A stretch of DNA of 64,000 nt, from assembly GCA_049599735.1 (NCBI GenBank), contig JBMYOX010000007.1, forward strand, positions 1 through 64,000, given 5' to 3'. Source of the stretch: Pontibacterium sp049599735. Lineage in GTDB: Bacteria > Pseudomonadota > Gammaproteobacteria > Pseudomonadales > Balneatricaceae. Both the position numbers and the translations under genes were made by a program. The first letter of the stretch is position 1. Each line of letters starts with the position of its first letter. The notes below the pieces were generated by a model that worked only from the letters and a program-made list of their open reading frames with translations, was not told the DNA's origin and did no database searches. Of the stretch, positions 25,118 through 34,096 are shown in pieces.

Positions 25118-26029
25118 ATGCATGTACGCAGTACCCGCGCAGATATTTTATTAATTATAGTTGCTACTATCTGGGGGCTCGCCTTTGTCGCTCAGCGTAT
25201 GGGCATGGAAAACCTCGGACCGCTGGGCTTTAATGCTGCCCGTTTTCTGCTTGGCGCACTTTCGTTACTGCCTCTGCTGCTTATTTTTAAACAAAAAACA
25301 AAACCTGAAACCTTTAATTCATTGTTAAAAGCCGGTGGGCTGGCCGGGCTGGTGCTGTTTGTAGGTGCCACACTTCAGCAGGCGGGGCTTGTTTATACAA
25401 CCGCATCTAATGCGGGTTTTATTACCGGGCTCTATATTGTGCTGGTGCCGTTATTCGGCCTGACCATCGGCGAAAAAACCAGCGGCAATACCTGGGCCGG
25501 TGCAATTTTAGGTGCATTGGGCCTGTATTTACTCAGTGTCAGTGAGGCATTCAGCATTAACCCGGGTGATTTGCTGGTACTGGCAAGTGCAACTGCCTGG
25601 GCTGCCCATGTATTGCTCATCAGCCGACTGGCCCCTAAACACGATAACCTGCGCCTGGCGATTGCTCAGTTTTTTGTCTGCGCTCTGCTTAGTGCTATCG
25701 CCGCATTATTTTTAGAAACAAACACCCTGGTGCTGGAGAATTTCATAGCGGCCTTCTGGCCAATCGTCTACGCTGGCCTGTTTTCGGTTGGCATTGCCTA
25801 TACCCTGCAGGTGGTAGCACAGAAAGACGCCCCCCCCTCCCATGCCGCCATTATTATGAGCCTGGAAACGGTCTTTGCAGCAATCGGCGGCTGGTATGTA
25901 CTGAACGAGCAACTAAATAGCCGTGAACTACTGGGCTGCGGACTGATGTTAACAGGCATGTTGCTGTCCCAGCTGCCTCTGAAAAAATTGTTCAGGACTG
26001 ATAAAAAATCCACAGCCGATCTTATATAA
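25118..26029 (+). CDS. EamA/DMT-superfamily transporter
   Basis: The 303-residue inner-membrane protein has ten predicted membrane segments in two EamA repeats. The first starts LLIIVATIWGLAFVAQRMG, and the second with DLLVLASATAWAAHVLLISRLAP. The LEPVFA-like motif is represented by SLETVFAAIGGWYVLNEQL. Members export amino acids or other small metabolites, but substrates cannot be read from sequence. AAGGA precedes the ATG. It stands 39 bases before the CobW gene on the same strand. Confidence 0.9.
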   Translation: MHVRSTRADILLIIVATIWGLAFVAQRMGMENLGPLGFNAARFLLGALSLLPLLLIFKQKTKPETFNSLLKAGGLAGLVLFVGATLQQAGLVYTTASNAGFITGLYIVLVPLFGLTIGEKTSGNTWAGAILGALGLYLLSVSEAFSINPGDLLVLASATAWAAHVLLISRLAPKHDNLRLAIAQFFVCALLSAIAALFLETNTLVLENFIAAFWPIVYAGLFSVGIAYTLQVVAQKDAPPSHAAIIMSLETVFAAIGGWYVLNEQLNSRELLGCGLMLTGMLLSQLPLKKLFRTDKKSTADLI

Positions 26030-26068
26030 AAACCACACATCTATAACAAGCTATAAAAGTATTCACTC

Positions 26069-27100
26069 ATGACCCAATACAACGCCATACCTACCAATAT
26101 TATTACCGGCTTCCTGGGCGTGGGGAAAACCACCGCCCTGAACCAGCTGTTAAAACAAAAACCCGACAATGAAGTCTGGGCGGTACTGGTCAATGAGTTT
26201 GGTCAGATAGGGGTTGATCAAACCATGTTGCCTGCTGAAGAAGGGCTGCATATCCGTGAGCTGGCCGGGGGTTGTATCTGCTGCGCCTTAGGCCCTTCTC
26301 TGCCGATTACCCTGACCATGCTGATTCGGCGCAGCAATCCTGACCGGCTGATTATAGAACCCACCGGATTAGGGCACCCCGAAGGCATTATTGATGTATT
26401 GCAGGGCATCAGCTTTAAAGACGTGCTGGATCTGCGGGCAACGGTCTGTCTGCTGGATCCACGGGCCTTTGAGCAACCAGAAGTAATGGCCAGCGAAACC
26501 TTCCAGGATCAGATCAACCTGGCCGATGTGGTGGTAATCAATAAATGTGATCTGGCAGAACCAGGCCTGATTGATAAAGCCGATAAGCTGCTGTCGGGCC
26601 TTTTCCCCCCCAAGCAGCAGATACTGCGCGCAGAACAGGCTAAGATTCCCCTGGAGGTGTTGGATCTTGTACGCGATGGCCAGTTAAACGCACAGTTTCC
26701 GCAGGCTCATGCAACACAAAACGCAACAATCCCACCTGTCCATCAGGCCGCTCCATCCCGTCTGCCACAGCCCGTTCCTCTTCCTAATAAACCCATCAGA
26801 AAATTAGGAGAAGGCCAGGGCATGATCAGTTGCGGCTGGATTTTTCATCGCGATGACACTTTTAACTATGATGCCCTTTGCGAAATGCTCAACAGCATAA
26901 ACGACGTGCAGCGTATTAAAGGCGCTTTTTGCATTGGCTACGCCTGGGTTGCCTATAACCGCGTCCTTGAGGACCACAATATAAGTAAGCTGGCCTATCG
27001 CCGTGACTCACGCCTAGAGATTATCACCTCCCAGCCACTGAACTGGACTCAGGTCGAACAGCAGCTTCTGGCCTGCCTACAAGTGGATCAATCAGAATAA
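26069..27100 (+). CDS. CobW/COG0523-family metal-chaperone GTPase
   Basis: The 343-residue G3E GTPase has Walker A GFLGVGKTT (residues 13-21), the metal-binding GGCICC motif (about 67-72), EPTGLGHP and the base-recognition NKCD. The C-terminal CobW domain follows from about 245 and ends near the stop. A proline-rich linker (PPVHQAAPSRLPQPVPLPNKP) separates the domains. Such proteins deliver zinc or other metals to enzymes. The SCO gene is nearby, but no Zur box is visible. The subfamily (YjiA, YeiR, ZigA) cannot be assigned. Confidence 0.85.
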   Translation: MTQYNAIPTNIITGFLGVGKTTALNQLLKQKPDNEVWAVLVNEFGQIGVDQTMLPAEEGLHIRELAGGCICCALGPSLPITLTMLIRRSNPDRLIIEPTGLGHPEGIIDVLQGISFKDVLDLRATVCLLDPRAFEQPEVMASETFQDQINLADVVVINKCDLAEPGLIDKADKLLSGLFPPKQQILRAEQAKIPLEVLDLVRDGQLNAQFPQAHATQNATIPPVHQAAPSRLPQPVPLPNKPIRKLGEGQGMISCGWIFHRDDTFNYDALCEMLNSINDVQRIKGAFCIGYAWVAYNRVLEDHNISKLAYRRDSRLEIITSQPLNWTQVEQQLLACLQVDQSE

Positions 27101-27183
27101 GGATGCGACAATCAGTCACATTCCCGCACCCCCGGCCAACCCACTAGAATAGGGGTCAGTCGCGGGTTATACCGATTTATAAA

Positions 27184-27669
27184 ATGACGGATTCTCTTTT
27201 GCCTAAGCGCCTGTTACCCCTTTTAAGTATTGGCCTGCTGGCCGTATCACTGATCTTTGCCGTACTCTGGCTGCCTGAACTGTTAAAACCTTCAGCGGCA
27301 CAGAACCTGATCCTGACAACGGATAACAACTGCAGCATTAAAGAATCGGCTTGCACCGCCCGCTCAGGCAAGCATTCCGTCACACTCAGGGTTGCACCCC
27401 GGGAAATAAAAAGTGCCATTCCCCTGGATTTTCAGGTGCAACTTGAAGGCATTGATGCCAGTGCAATCAGTTTAAACCTGGAAGGCAGGGATATGTTTAT
27501 GGGAATAAATCAGGTTGCACTTCAGCCAACTCCCAATCAAGAAGGACACTGGCAAGGTGTCAACGAACTGGGGGCCTGCACAACCGGCGAAATGGTCTGG
27601 CGCGCCCGCCTGAATATCCAGACTAAAAAAGATACTTTTGAAGCCCACTTTGACTTTAGTGCCCGATGA
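27184..27669 (+). CDS. FixH/YtkA-like membrane-anchored protein, partner of SCO
   Basis: The 161-residue protein has one N-terminal membrane anchor (about 10-33) and a periplasmic beta-sandwich-like domain. IPLDFQVQLEGI, NLEGRDMFMGINQVALQP and LGACTTGEMVWRARLNI resemble FixH/YtkA-like domains found near cytochrome oxidase assembly genes. It carries Cys pairs (NNCSIKESACTA) and Met residues that could bind copper, although this is inference. Its stop overlaps the SCO start by four bases (ATGA), so the two are translationally coupled. Confidence 0.65.
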   Translation: MTDSLLPKRLLPLLSIGLLAVSLIFAVLWLPELLKPSAAQNLILTTDNNCSIKESACTARSGKHSVTLRVAPREIKSAIPLDFQVQLEGIDASAISLNLEGRDMFMGINQVALQPTPNQEGHWQGVNELGACTTGEMVWRARLNIQTKKDTFEAHFDFSAR

Positions 27670-28280
27670 AAAAATCTAAATTAACGACCCTGCGTGCCTT
27701 ATTAATCCTGACTGCCTTTTTGCTGATTGGCATGAGCCTGGCCTTTTATTTTCGCCCCCAGCCTGTTGAGCAGCGCATTGCGCAGGGCGAAGAACTGGGC
27801 GGCGATTTTTATCTGCAAACTGCGGACGGTGATATACGACTGGCCGATTTTGAAGGCAAAGCACTGGTCTTTTACCTGGGTTATACCTCCTGTCCGGACG
27901 TATGCCCGACAGGACTGGCGATACTTTCACAAGGTTTGTATGGCCTTTCGCCTGAAGAGCAATCTCAGGTTAGTGGTCTCTTTATGAGTGTTGATCCCGA
28001 CCGGGATAACCTTGAAAAACTGAAGCAGTATGCCGGCTTTTTCCACCCCAATATTATCGGGGCTACCGGCAGCCGCAAAGAAATTGATCGTGTTGTGAAA
28101 CAATATGGTGGTTTTTACCGTATCGGCGAAAAAACTGATTCAGCCTCAGGGTATGCGGTTGATCACTCCTCCCGGTTTTACCTGATCGACCGTCACGGAA
28201 AGCTGTCATCCACGATGATGCATACCAGCCCACCGGAACATTTATCTGCAGCACTGCGGCAGATTTTAAGCCAGGAATAA
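27666..28280 (+). CDS. SCO1/SenC/PrrC-family copper chaperone
   Basis: The 204-residue thioredoxin-fold protein is anchored by an N-terminal membrane helix (about 9-28) and faces the periplasm. The copper ligands are the Cys pair in GYTSCPDVCPTGL and the His in VDHSSRFYLID. FMSVDPDRDNLEKLKQY is also typical. SCO proteins insert copper into the CuA site of cytochrome c oxidase or act as thiol-disulfide reductases. No cox operon is in the window. It overlaps the FixH-like gene upstream by 4 bases. Confidence 0.93.
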   Translation: MKKSKLTTLRALLILTAFLLIGMSLAFYFRPQPVEQRIAQGEELGGDFYLQTADGDIRLADFEGKALVFYLGYTSCPDVCPTGLAILSQGLYGLSPEEQSQVSGLFMSVDPDRDNLEKLKQYAGFFHPNIIGATGSRKEIDRVVKQYGGFYRIGEKTDSASGYAVDHSSRFYLIDRHGKLSSTMMHTSPPEHLSAALRQILSQE

Positions 28281-28285
28281 CGAGG

Positions 28286-28822
28286 CTATCTGCCGTCCAA
28301 TACAAACTGATCAGGATGCAGGGCGGGCTGTTCATACAGGCTCAACATGCTTTCCACCAGTTGTTTATGGCGATCAGGCAAACCAACTTCCAGATAATGT
28401 AAAACCCGTGCTTGTACCTTCGCCATAAATGCCGGACTGGCACCTATACCGGCACTCAGGTTATCAGCTGAAAAATTAAACTTCTGACCACAAGCCTGGG
28501 TCATAATCCATTCCAGCGCCTGGGGTGCCACTTCCACTTGTTCAAAAAGTGATTGTTCCTGAACCGTGCGTCCGTCCGGTTTATACCAGTAACCAAAATC
28601 TTCCAGTTGGCGGCGTGCTTCGCCTGCTACACACCAGTGAGCGATTTCATGTAATGCACTGGCAAAAAAACCATGGGCAAATATCACCCGGTGATGCGGT
28701 GACACGTCATCTGCGGGTAGATAAACAGGCTCGTCTTCACCCCGGACAAGCATCGTATTATGGGATTCTAAAAAAAGTGTATTAAACAGTTTAATCAGTT
28801 GTTCTGCGTTTGCTTCGCTCAT
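28286..28822 (-). CDS. epmC: Elongation factor P hydroxylase EpmC
   Basis: The 178-residue enzyme hydroxylates the beta-lysylated lysine of EF-P. FNTLFLESHNTMLVRG, then FAHGFFASALHEIAHWCVAG (metal-binding His-Glu pattern HEIAHW) and LEDFGYWYKPDGR match the family closely. The start is the ATG at 28822, which overlaps the upstream lipoprotein stop (ATGA). EF-P itself, epmA and epmB are not in the window. Confidence 0.93.
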   Translation of the reverse strand: MSEANAEQLIKLFNTLFLESHNTMLVRGEDEPVYLPADDVSPHHRVIFAHGFFASALHEIAHWCVAGEARRQLEDFGYWYKPDGRTVQEQSLFEQVEVAPQALEWIMTQACGQKFNFSADNLSAGIGASPAFMAKVQARVLHYLEVGLPDRHKQLVESMLSLYEQPALHPDQFVLDGR

Positions 28823-29547
28823 GGTTCCAACGGTTGCCAGATATTCTGTTTTAACCACCAGGTTTTTCCACTCTGGCGATCCATACGTGCGGCAACAAAG
28901 CCTTTAGTATCTTTATCTGCACGCTCAAGTTTCACCTCATAGAGCGAAGCAGATGGACCCGCCTGCTCTTCCAGTGCAATCCAGCGCCCTTCATCAGCCA
29001 GCCAGCTTTCCCCGCTGAAGCGGTTATACCGAATTAAAATCCATTGCCCGGTTTGTGTATAGCAGGACTCAAACTGGTAGTTGCCATCCTGTAACTGCAA
29101 AGCCACATCATTTGCCAGCCGGGCCATCTGATCCAGAAGTAATGAAAATTCCTGCTGAGACGGTTGCGCTTGTGCCGCGCCTTCCGTTGATAACGGCTTC
29201 AGCCCCGTACCTTTTAAATCCTGAACCATCGCATGCAGCTGTACCTGAACTGACTGAAGCTGTTCCAGCTGGATAGCATTTTGTGAGCGTATATTTAACA
29301 GCTGTTCCTGTACGGCGGTAATACGATTGCCAATAACATCGATTGATTGGGCTACATTTTCAGTTTCAGCCTTATCTTCGGCCTTAGCTTCGACAACAGG
29401 CGCGACTATTGGCTTCACTCCCGGTTTAGCAGGTGCAATATCTAACTGAGATACCGCCGGTTCGGGCGGCACAGATTGTACCTGAGTCGCGTTGCAGCCT
29501 GATAAAACTAACAACACAAAAATATAACTTACTGATCGCAGTTTCAC
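28819..29547 (-). CDS. Putative lipoprotein with coiled coil
   Basis: The 242-residue protein has a signal peptide ending in the lipobox LVLSGC. A Pro/Val/Ala-rich linker and a heptad region (ITAVQEQLLNIRSQNAIQLEQLQSVQVQL) follow, then a globular C-terminal domain with WILIRYNRFSGESWLADEGRW and MDRQSGKTWWLKQNIWQPL, two related Trp-rich motifs. A GTG at 29547 is the better start, five bases after GGAGG; the ATG at 29559 overlaps that site. Function is unknown. It is coupled to epmC by a 4-base overlap. Confidence 0.75.
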   Translation of the reverse strand: MKLRSVSYIFVLLVLSGCNATQVQSVPPEPAVSQLDIAPAKPGVKPIVAPVVEAKAEDKAETENVAQSIDVIGNRITAVQEQLLNIRSQNAIQLEQLQSVQVQLHAMVQDLKGTGLKPLSTEGAAQAQPSQQEFSLLLDQMARLANDVALQLQDGNYQFESCYTQTGQWILIRYNRFSGESWLADEGRWIALEEQAGPSASLYEVKLERADKDTKGFVAARMDRQSGKTWWLKQNIWQPLEP

Positions 29548-29590
29548 TACGACCTCCATAAACGGATAAAGAAGCGGTTATTGTAAACAA

Positions 29591-29617
29591 AAAAAGAGGC
29601 TATCAAAGCCTCTTTTT
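29591..29617 (-). terminator. Terminator of the sox operon
   Basis: AAAAAGAGGCT and AGCCTCTTTTT form a perfect 11-bp stem with a 5-base loop and T5 on both strands. It lies 22 bases after the soxB stop. Confidence 0.92.
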
Positions 29618-29638
29618 AATAAACGAATAACCTGTAGA

Positions 29639-31411
29639 TTACATTTTAGCGTAAGCCGCAATGCCCGGGTTATCAGCTACGTTTTTCAACACAGGGGTAT
29701 TCAGCTTATCAATACGTGCCACTTTTTTGTCACGCAGATAATCGGCCACAACATCCCAGATATCCGGCCCTTCAGAGCGCGCACCCACTGTTGCCCAACC
29801 GGCAACTTTGTAGCCTTTGTTCATATCGATCTTTTCACCGTTATCCAGCGTCATTTCAGAAATACGCTGACCAACCGGTTTCATCGGATCACACACATAA
29901 TCAAAACCTCCCACACGCACCATATCACCACCCGACTGCAGATAAGGCTCGGGATTAAAGATATTATCGGCCACGTCTTCAAGGATAAGTTTTAACTCAG
30001 CACCTTGCATCTCCCGAGCATAAGTTTCGGGATAAGTCAGACAGGTCTGATCAAGCACATGTTCCATTTTAACCATCTGCCCTTCCAGCACCGTAGTGCC
30101 CCAGCGGAAACCTGGCGACAGAGAAATTTGTGTGTCCAGCTGCTCACAAAGCGCATCACAAATCACCTGATCGAAGGTGCCGTTAAAGTTACCCCGGCGG
30201 AACATCACCTCATCGGCCGTTGCCAACTCTTCATTCATCCAGCTGTTATAAGGTGCACGTATATCGGTAATTAACTTAGCCATGGCAGGGTCTGGAGTCA
30301 GCAATTCCGAGAATACCGGCATTAAGCGATAATTAAAGCCCTGGACTTTTCCTTTGCGGATATCCAGATCCATCACCCCGACAAACTTACCGTTGGAGCC
30401 CACGTTACAAACCAGCGTCTGACCAAGGGCATTCTTCACCGGCGTAGGTTGTGGAATACCGTCATGGGTGTGTCCGCCCAAAATAACATCGATTCCGGTT
30501 ACCCGACCCGCCATGGCCAGATCCACATCCATACCATTATGGGAGATCACTATTACCGCATCGGCTTTCTCTTCACTGCGTACATGATCAACCAATTCCT
30601 GCAATTCCCGGTCGAAAATATCAAATGTCCAGTCAGGAATAAAACGTGCCGGGTTGGCAATCTTAGTACGCGGGAAGGCCTGGCCTATTACAGCAATTCG
30701 GGCACCGCCCATTTCACGCATGCTGTAGGGTTTGAATACACGACCACTGTCTTCGTCGTGAATATACTCATCCGCACCTTCAAACAAGGCATCTTCAGTA
30801 ATTAAAACGTTATGGGCCAGAAATTCACCATTAAACGCTTTAATATTATTCAGAATTTCTTCCTGATGGTAAGTAAACTCCCAATGGCCGGTCATGATAT
30901 CCACGCCGAGTTCATTGGTTGCTTTTACCATGTCCATACCCCGGGTTTTATAAGAGGTACCCGAGCCCTGCCAGGTATCACCACCATCCAGCAACAAGGT
31001 ATTTTCCTTACCGTAACTCTGACGTAATCGATCTACTAACGTCTTAATATGGGCAAAACCACCCACTTTGCCGTACTTCTGCGCCGCTTCATCAAAATTC
31101 AGATAAGTAAATGCATGGGCTTCCAGCGAATTCGGAGCAATACCGAAATGATTAAGCAGCTTATCACCTACCAAGTGAGGCGCTTTACCAAACGCCGACC
31201 CCAGGCCAAGGTTTACATTAGGCTCACGGAAATAAACCGGTAACAACTGAGCATGACAATCGGTCATGTGCAATAAACGCACATTACCGAAGTTAGGGAC
31301 TTCATAAAGTTCAGCTGGCTGTTTTTGGGCCGCAAAACCGGCTGTTGGCAACAGGCCTGCTGCTCCCGCCAAACCCATTAACTGGGCAAATTCACGGCGT
31401 GACATAGACAT
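29639..31411 (-). CDS. soxB: Thiosulfohydrolase SoxB
   Basis: The 590-residue periplasmic, dimanganese enzyme hydrolyses sulfate from the SoxY-bound thiosulfate intermediate. A Tat signal (SRREFAQLMGLAGAAGLLP) opens the protein. The metallophosphatase motifs are LLHMTDCHAQL, DGGDTWQGSGT, GHWEFTYHQ, SHNGMDVDLA and GGHTHDG. The C-terminal 5'-nucleotidase domain completes it. Length and motif order are normal for SoxB. It is the last gene of the sox operon, after an intercistronic hairpin. Confidence 0.96.
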   Translation of the reverse strand: MSMSRREFAQLMGLAGAAGLLPTAGFAAQKQPAELYEVPNFGNVRLLHMTDCHAQLLPVYFREPNVNLGLGSAFGKAPHLVGDKLLNHFGIAPNSLEAHAFTYLNFDEAAQKYGKVGGFAHIKTLVDRLRQSYGKENTLLLDGGDTWQGSGTSYKTRGMDMVKATNELGVDIMTGHWEFTYHQEEILNNIKAFNGEFLAHNVLITEDALFEGADEYIHDEDSGRVFKPYSMREMGGARIAVIGQAFPRTKIANPARFIPDWTFDIFDRELQELVDHVRSEEKADAVIVISHNGMDVDLAMAGRVTGIDVILGGHTHDGIPQPTPVKNALGQTLVCNVGSNGKFVGVMDLDIRKGKVQGFNYRLMPVFSELLTPDPAMAKLITDIRAPYNSWMNEELATADEVMFRRGNFNGTFDQVICDALCEQLDTQISLSPGFRWGTTVLEGQMVKMEHVLDQTCLTYPETYAREMQGAELKLILEDVADNIFNPEPYLQSGGDMVRVGGFDYVCDPMKPVGQRISEMTLDNGEKIDMNKGYKVAGWATVGARSEGPDIWDVVADYLRDKKVARIDKLNTPVLKNVADNPGIAAYAKM

Positions 31412-31443
31412 AAGAATGACCCTCTTAGAGCAATCGAAGAAGA

Positions 31444-31476
31444 AAATACCTACGGCAAGAGATACCGCAGGTATTT
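31444..31476 (-). promoter_or_regulatory. Intercistronic hairpin between soxK-like gene and soxB
   Basis: On the minus strand AAATACCTGCGG pairs with CCGTAGGTATTT around a 9-base loop, with one mismatch. A short T/C-rich tract follows. It could protect the upstream message or attenuate soxB. Confidence 0.55.
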
Positions 31477-31489
31477 TTATTTGCAGAGT

Positions 31490-31912
31490 TTACTGAGGAA
31501 CCGACAAGTGCCAGTGGTTCTGAGCATAAGCGTGCTGCTGAATACCTATGCGTGCGTGATACTTAGCCTGAGCAGCAAGATTCATCGCCTTTTGGTAGTC
31601 TCCGGCATCTGCGGCTTTTTGCGCGTCCATCAAAATGCCACCGGTTAGCTTCCACTCAAAGCCCAGTGCTGCGACTTCTTTGTTCTTAGCGACCGCTTTT
31701 GCAATCAAATCCAGCGCATTAGCCTGAGTTGCTTTCACTGAGGCCTCAACCTCTTCTTCATGATTGGTGCTGAACTTGCCACCATTCCACTCAAAAGTAT
31801 GACCAGGACCGTACATTGCACGGTTCATTTCAAAGACTTCCTGAAAGCTCTCGGCAGAGGCAAATGCAGGAGTCAGTGCCAGAGCGGCAACCATCGTGAT
31901 AACTTTTTTCAT
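31490..31912 (-). CDS. SoxXA-binding protein (SoxK/SAXB-like)
   Basis: The 140-residue periplasmic protein has a Sec signal (MKKVITMVAALALTPAFASA). The mature C-terminal part, ALGFEWKLTGGILMDAQKAA, then DAGDYQKAMNLAAQAKYHARIG, follows the pattern of small helical SoxXA-binding proteins (SoxK/SAXB), which stimulate SoxXA. It also has several His residues near the C-terminus (YHARIGIQQHAYAQNHWH). Its place between soxA and soxB, as in Chlorobaculum-type clusters, supports the assignment. The N-terminal part is longer than I recall for SoxK. Confidence 0.7.
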   Translation of the reverse strand: MKKVITMVAALALTPAFASAESFQEVFEMNRAMYGPGHTFEWNGGKFSTNHEEEVEASVKATQANALDLIAKAVAKNKEVAALGFEWKLTGGILMDAQKAADAGDYQKAMNLAAQAKYHARIGIQQHAYAQNHWHLSVPQ

Positions 31913-31927
31913 AGTGCTATCCTCTCC

Positions 31928-32794
31928 TTATTTACGTGCGCCAGGGCCGTTTACAACCAGACCGTTGTTCATATAAGACTGGAAGTATTCCAGGTTACGG
32001 AAAGCGGTTGTCTGAACATCGGCAGGTTTAGAACGGGAATCCTTGTGACAGCCTTTATAACGACGGTGTAAAGTTCCCAGTTCACCCCATTTAGAACGGA
32101 ACACCGGAAAGTGTGTCGTATGACCTAACTGAGGACTCGGAAGATCGGCACGGATCCGTATATTGGTACCCTGCACGTGGCAGTTAGCGCAGGACAGATT
32201 CAGCTGACCTCGTTTGGTATAAAAGAACTTTTTACCATCAAGATAAGCGGCCATCGCCCGTGGATCATCCTGAGGAATCTCAATGTTGATCACTTTATCC
32301 CGCGAGGTCCAGGCCATATATGCCGAAATCTTAGCAATGGGGCCTTTGCTCCATTTTAATGGTGTTTCACCATTTGCTTCGCGACATTCATTGATTTCCT
32401 GCTCAAGCGTTTTTACAGCGCCTGTAGCTTTATCCCAATAAGGAAAGTTCTGACGAATGCCTATGCCACCATTGTCAAAACAGTCTGCATAACCTTTACC
32501 GTTCGCGAAGGGCGTATTAAACAGCGTTTCACCTTCTTCAACCGCAAACTCATAAGGAGGAAACTCTTCCAGTTCTTCCCATTGTGCGCGGGAGTCCGCA
32601 TCAACGGCATAGATACCGTTAACATAGTCGGCAATTTCTGCCTGCGGAAAACGCGATTTAAAATAGTTCTGTAGTGCCATACGATCAGCTTCAGGATTTA
32701 CTGTTTCCAGATTAAAACCTGAATCCGCAGCCATCGTCACCTGAGTTGTGGCCACTACGCACAAACCCAATGCCAGTTTTCTTATTATTTTCAT
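31928..32794 (-). CDS. soxA: Cytochrome c SoxA
   Basis: The 288-residue SoxA subunit works with SoxX to link thiosulfate oxidatively to SoxY. A Sec signal ends near TQVTMAA. Only one CxxCH heme site is present (LSCANCHVQG). At the first heme position of diheme SoxA the sequence has GYADCFDNGGIGIRQNFPYW, so it is of the monoheme type. The cysteine axial ligand, modified to a persulfide in known SoxA, is in RRYKGCHKDSRSKP. It follows soxZ by 51 bases. Confidence 0.94.
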   Translation of the reverse strand: MKIIRKLALGLCVVATTQVTMAADSGFNLETVNPEADRMALQNYFKSRFPQAEIADYVNGIYAVDADSRAQWEELEEFPPYEFAVEEGETLFNTPFANGKGYADCFDNGGIGIRQNFPYWDKATGAVKTLEQEINECREANGETPLKWSKGPIAKISAYMAWTSRDKVINIEIPQDDPRAMAAYLDGKKFFYTKRGQLNLSCANCHVQGTNIRIRADLPSPQLGHTTHFPVFRSKWGELGTLHRRYKGCHKDSRSKPADVQTTAFRNLEYFQSYMNNGLVVNGPGARK

Positions 32795-32845
32795 AAGTCA
32801 TCCCCACAGCTTCAACCGGAAGCAGAATCCGGCCTCAGACCGGAT

Positions 32846-33160
32846 TTACTTGATTTTTGCTTTCTCAGTTGCTGATGTACCGGTATTTTCTGTCCAGGTC
32901 ATCACTAGCTCTTCGCCTTTAGCACCGCCTGCAAAGTTGAATGCAATGTAAGGGTTTTTAGATACCGCTGTACCCATATTCGCGACAAACACCACTTTTC
33001 CTGCGTATTCAACTTTAATTTCCTGCAGAAATTTTGCAGGAATCAACTGACCGGTTTTTTTATCTTTGCGCTGACCACTTTCCATGATGTGCTTCGCCAT
33101 CATTTTTACTTTAGTCTTGCTACCGGACGCTTTTGCTTTAACTTTGAGAATCTTAGCCAT
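32846..33160 (-). CDS. soxZ: Sulfur carrier complex subunit SoxZ
   Basis: The 104-residue protein pairs with SoxY. The start KILKVKAKASGSKTKVKMM and the segment KHIMESGQRKDKKTGQLIPA are diagnostic. It lacks a signal peptide and is exported with SoxY by the Tat pathway. It lies 24 bases downstream of soxY. Confidence 0.95.
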   Translation of the reverse strand: MAKILKVKAKASGSKTKVKMMAKHIMESGQRKDKKTGQLIPAKFLQEIKVEYAGKVVFVANMGTAVSKNPYIAFNFAGGAKGEELVMTWTENTGTSATEKAKIK

Positions 33161-33184
33161 CTTTCTTTCCTCGTTTCTGTCCGA

Positions 33185-33646
33185 TTAACCGCCACAACCA
33201 CCGATAGTGACTTTTACTTCTTTAGCCGCGCTGTAAAGCTTACCGTTTGCCTTCACAACCGCTGTCACTTTAGATGTTTTACCCATACGCAGACGGGTCG
33301 AAACATCGGCATCAGTGCCTTCAGGGATAATAAACTCAGCAACCAGCGGATTCGGATTGTTCTCTACGAAGATACTGATCGTTTCAACACCTGCCATCTT
33401 TGAACGAACAGTCACAGGAACAACCGCACCGTTTTCAGCAATATCCGGTGCCTTCAGTGTTACTTCAGCACTTTCTTCAACACCGGCATCACCCAACAGG
33501 GCTTTCATTGCCATATCTTGTTTTTCTGCTTTAAAAGCAGACTCAGTCCATGCAGCCATAGCTACACGTGGCATCATTACGCCGGCACCCAGCAATACAC
33601 CACAAGCCGAAATCGCTTTAACGACCGTACGACGATTCATACTCAT
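33185..33646 (-). CDS. soxY: Sulfur carrier protein SoxY
   Basis: The 153-residue protein carries a Tat signal (MNRRTVVKAISACGVLLGAG) and ends in the swinging-arm sequence IGGCGG, whose cysteine carries sulfur intermediates. Of three possible starts (33670 GTG/ATG, 33646, 33640) I chose 33646, which follows AGAGGAATATT. The mature protein begins around AAWTESAF. It is the substrate carrier on which SoxAX, SoxB and SoxCD act. Confidence 0.95.
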   Translation of the reverse strand: MSMNRRTVVKAISACGVLLGAGVMMPRVAMAAWTESAFKAEKQDMAMKALLGDAGVEESAEVTLKAPDIAENGAVVPVTVRSKMAGVETISIFVENNPNPLVAEFIIPEGTDADVSTRLRMGKTSKVTAVVKANGKLYSAAKEVKVTIGGCGG

Positions 33647-33682
33647 CCTAATATTCCTCTCTTGCATCACCCAAAACGGGCA

Positions 33683-34045
33683 TCAGAACTGATAAACGTA
33701 TTCGACAACAGCGTCGATTTCTTGTTCAGAAATAATCCAGTGCTTACCCAATGGCGGCATAATAGTCAGCGGATTATTTTTGGTTGCATCCCAAATTTGA
33801 GCGCGCAACATGCGCTTATCGGGGAATCGCATTTTCATGCTCAGAAGCGGCGGCCCCTGATTACCCGCCTGGGTTGCATCGGGATCACTGATTGCATGAC
33901 ATGAAATGCAATTACCCCGGGATTTATTGAGATACACCGCTTTACCCAGCGCCAACTGATCTGCTTTGGCATCAGCTACAGCGGGAACCGCCGTAAACAT
34001 GGCCAACAGACCTGCAGCACATATAGAGGTGGTCAGCTTACGCAT
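33683..34045 (-). CDS. soxX: Cytochrome c SoxX
   Basis: The 120-residue monoheme cytochrome is the electron-accepting partner of SoxA. A Sec signal ends at about VPAVADA. The heme site is GNCISCHAISD, and MKMRFPDKRMLRAQIWDATKN with MPPLGKHWI is typical of SoxX, including the Met ligand. GGAGGAG precedes the ATG. It is separated from soxA by soxYZ. Confidence 0.93.
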   Translation of the reverse strand: MRKLTTSICAAGLLAMFTAVPAVADAKADQLALGKAVYLNKSRGNCISCHAISDPDATQAGNQGPPLLSMKMRFPDKRMLRAQIWDATKNNPLTIMPPLGKHWIISEQEIDAVVEYVYQF

Positions 34046-34096
34046 TGTTACTCCTCCGGAACTGTCTTTCTGACAGGATTTATTATTTTTATAAGA

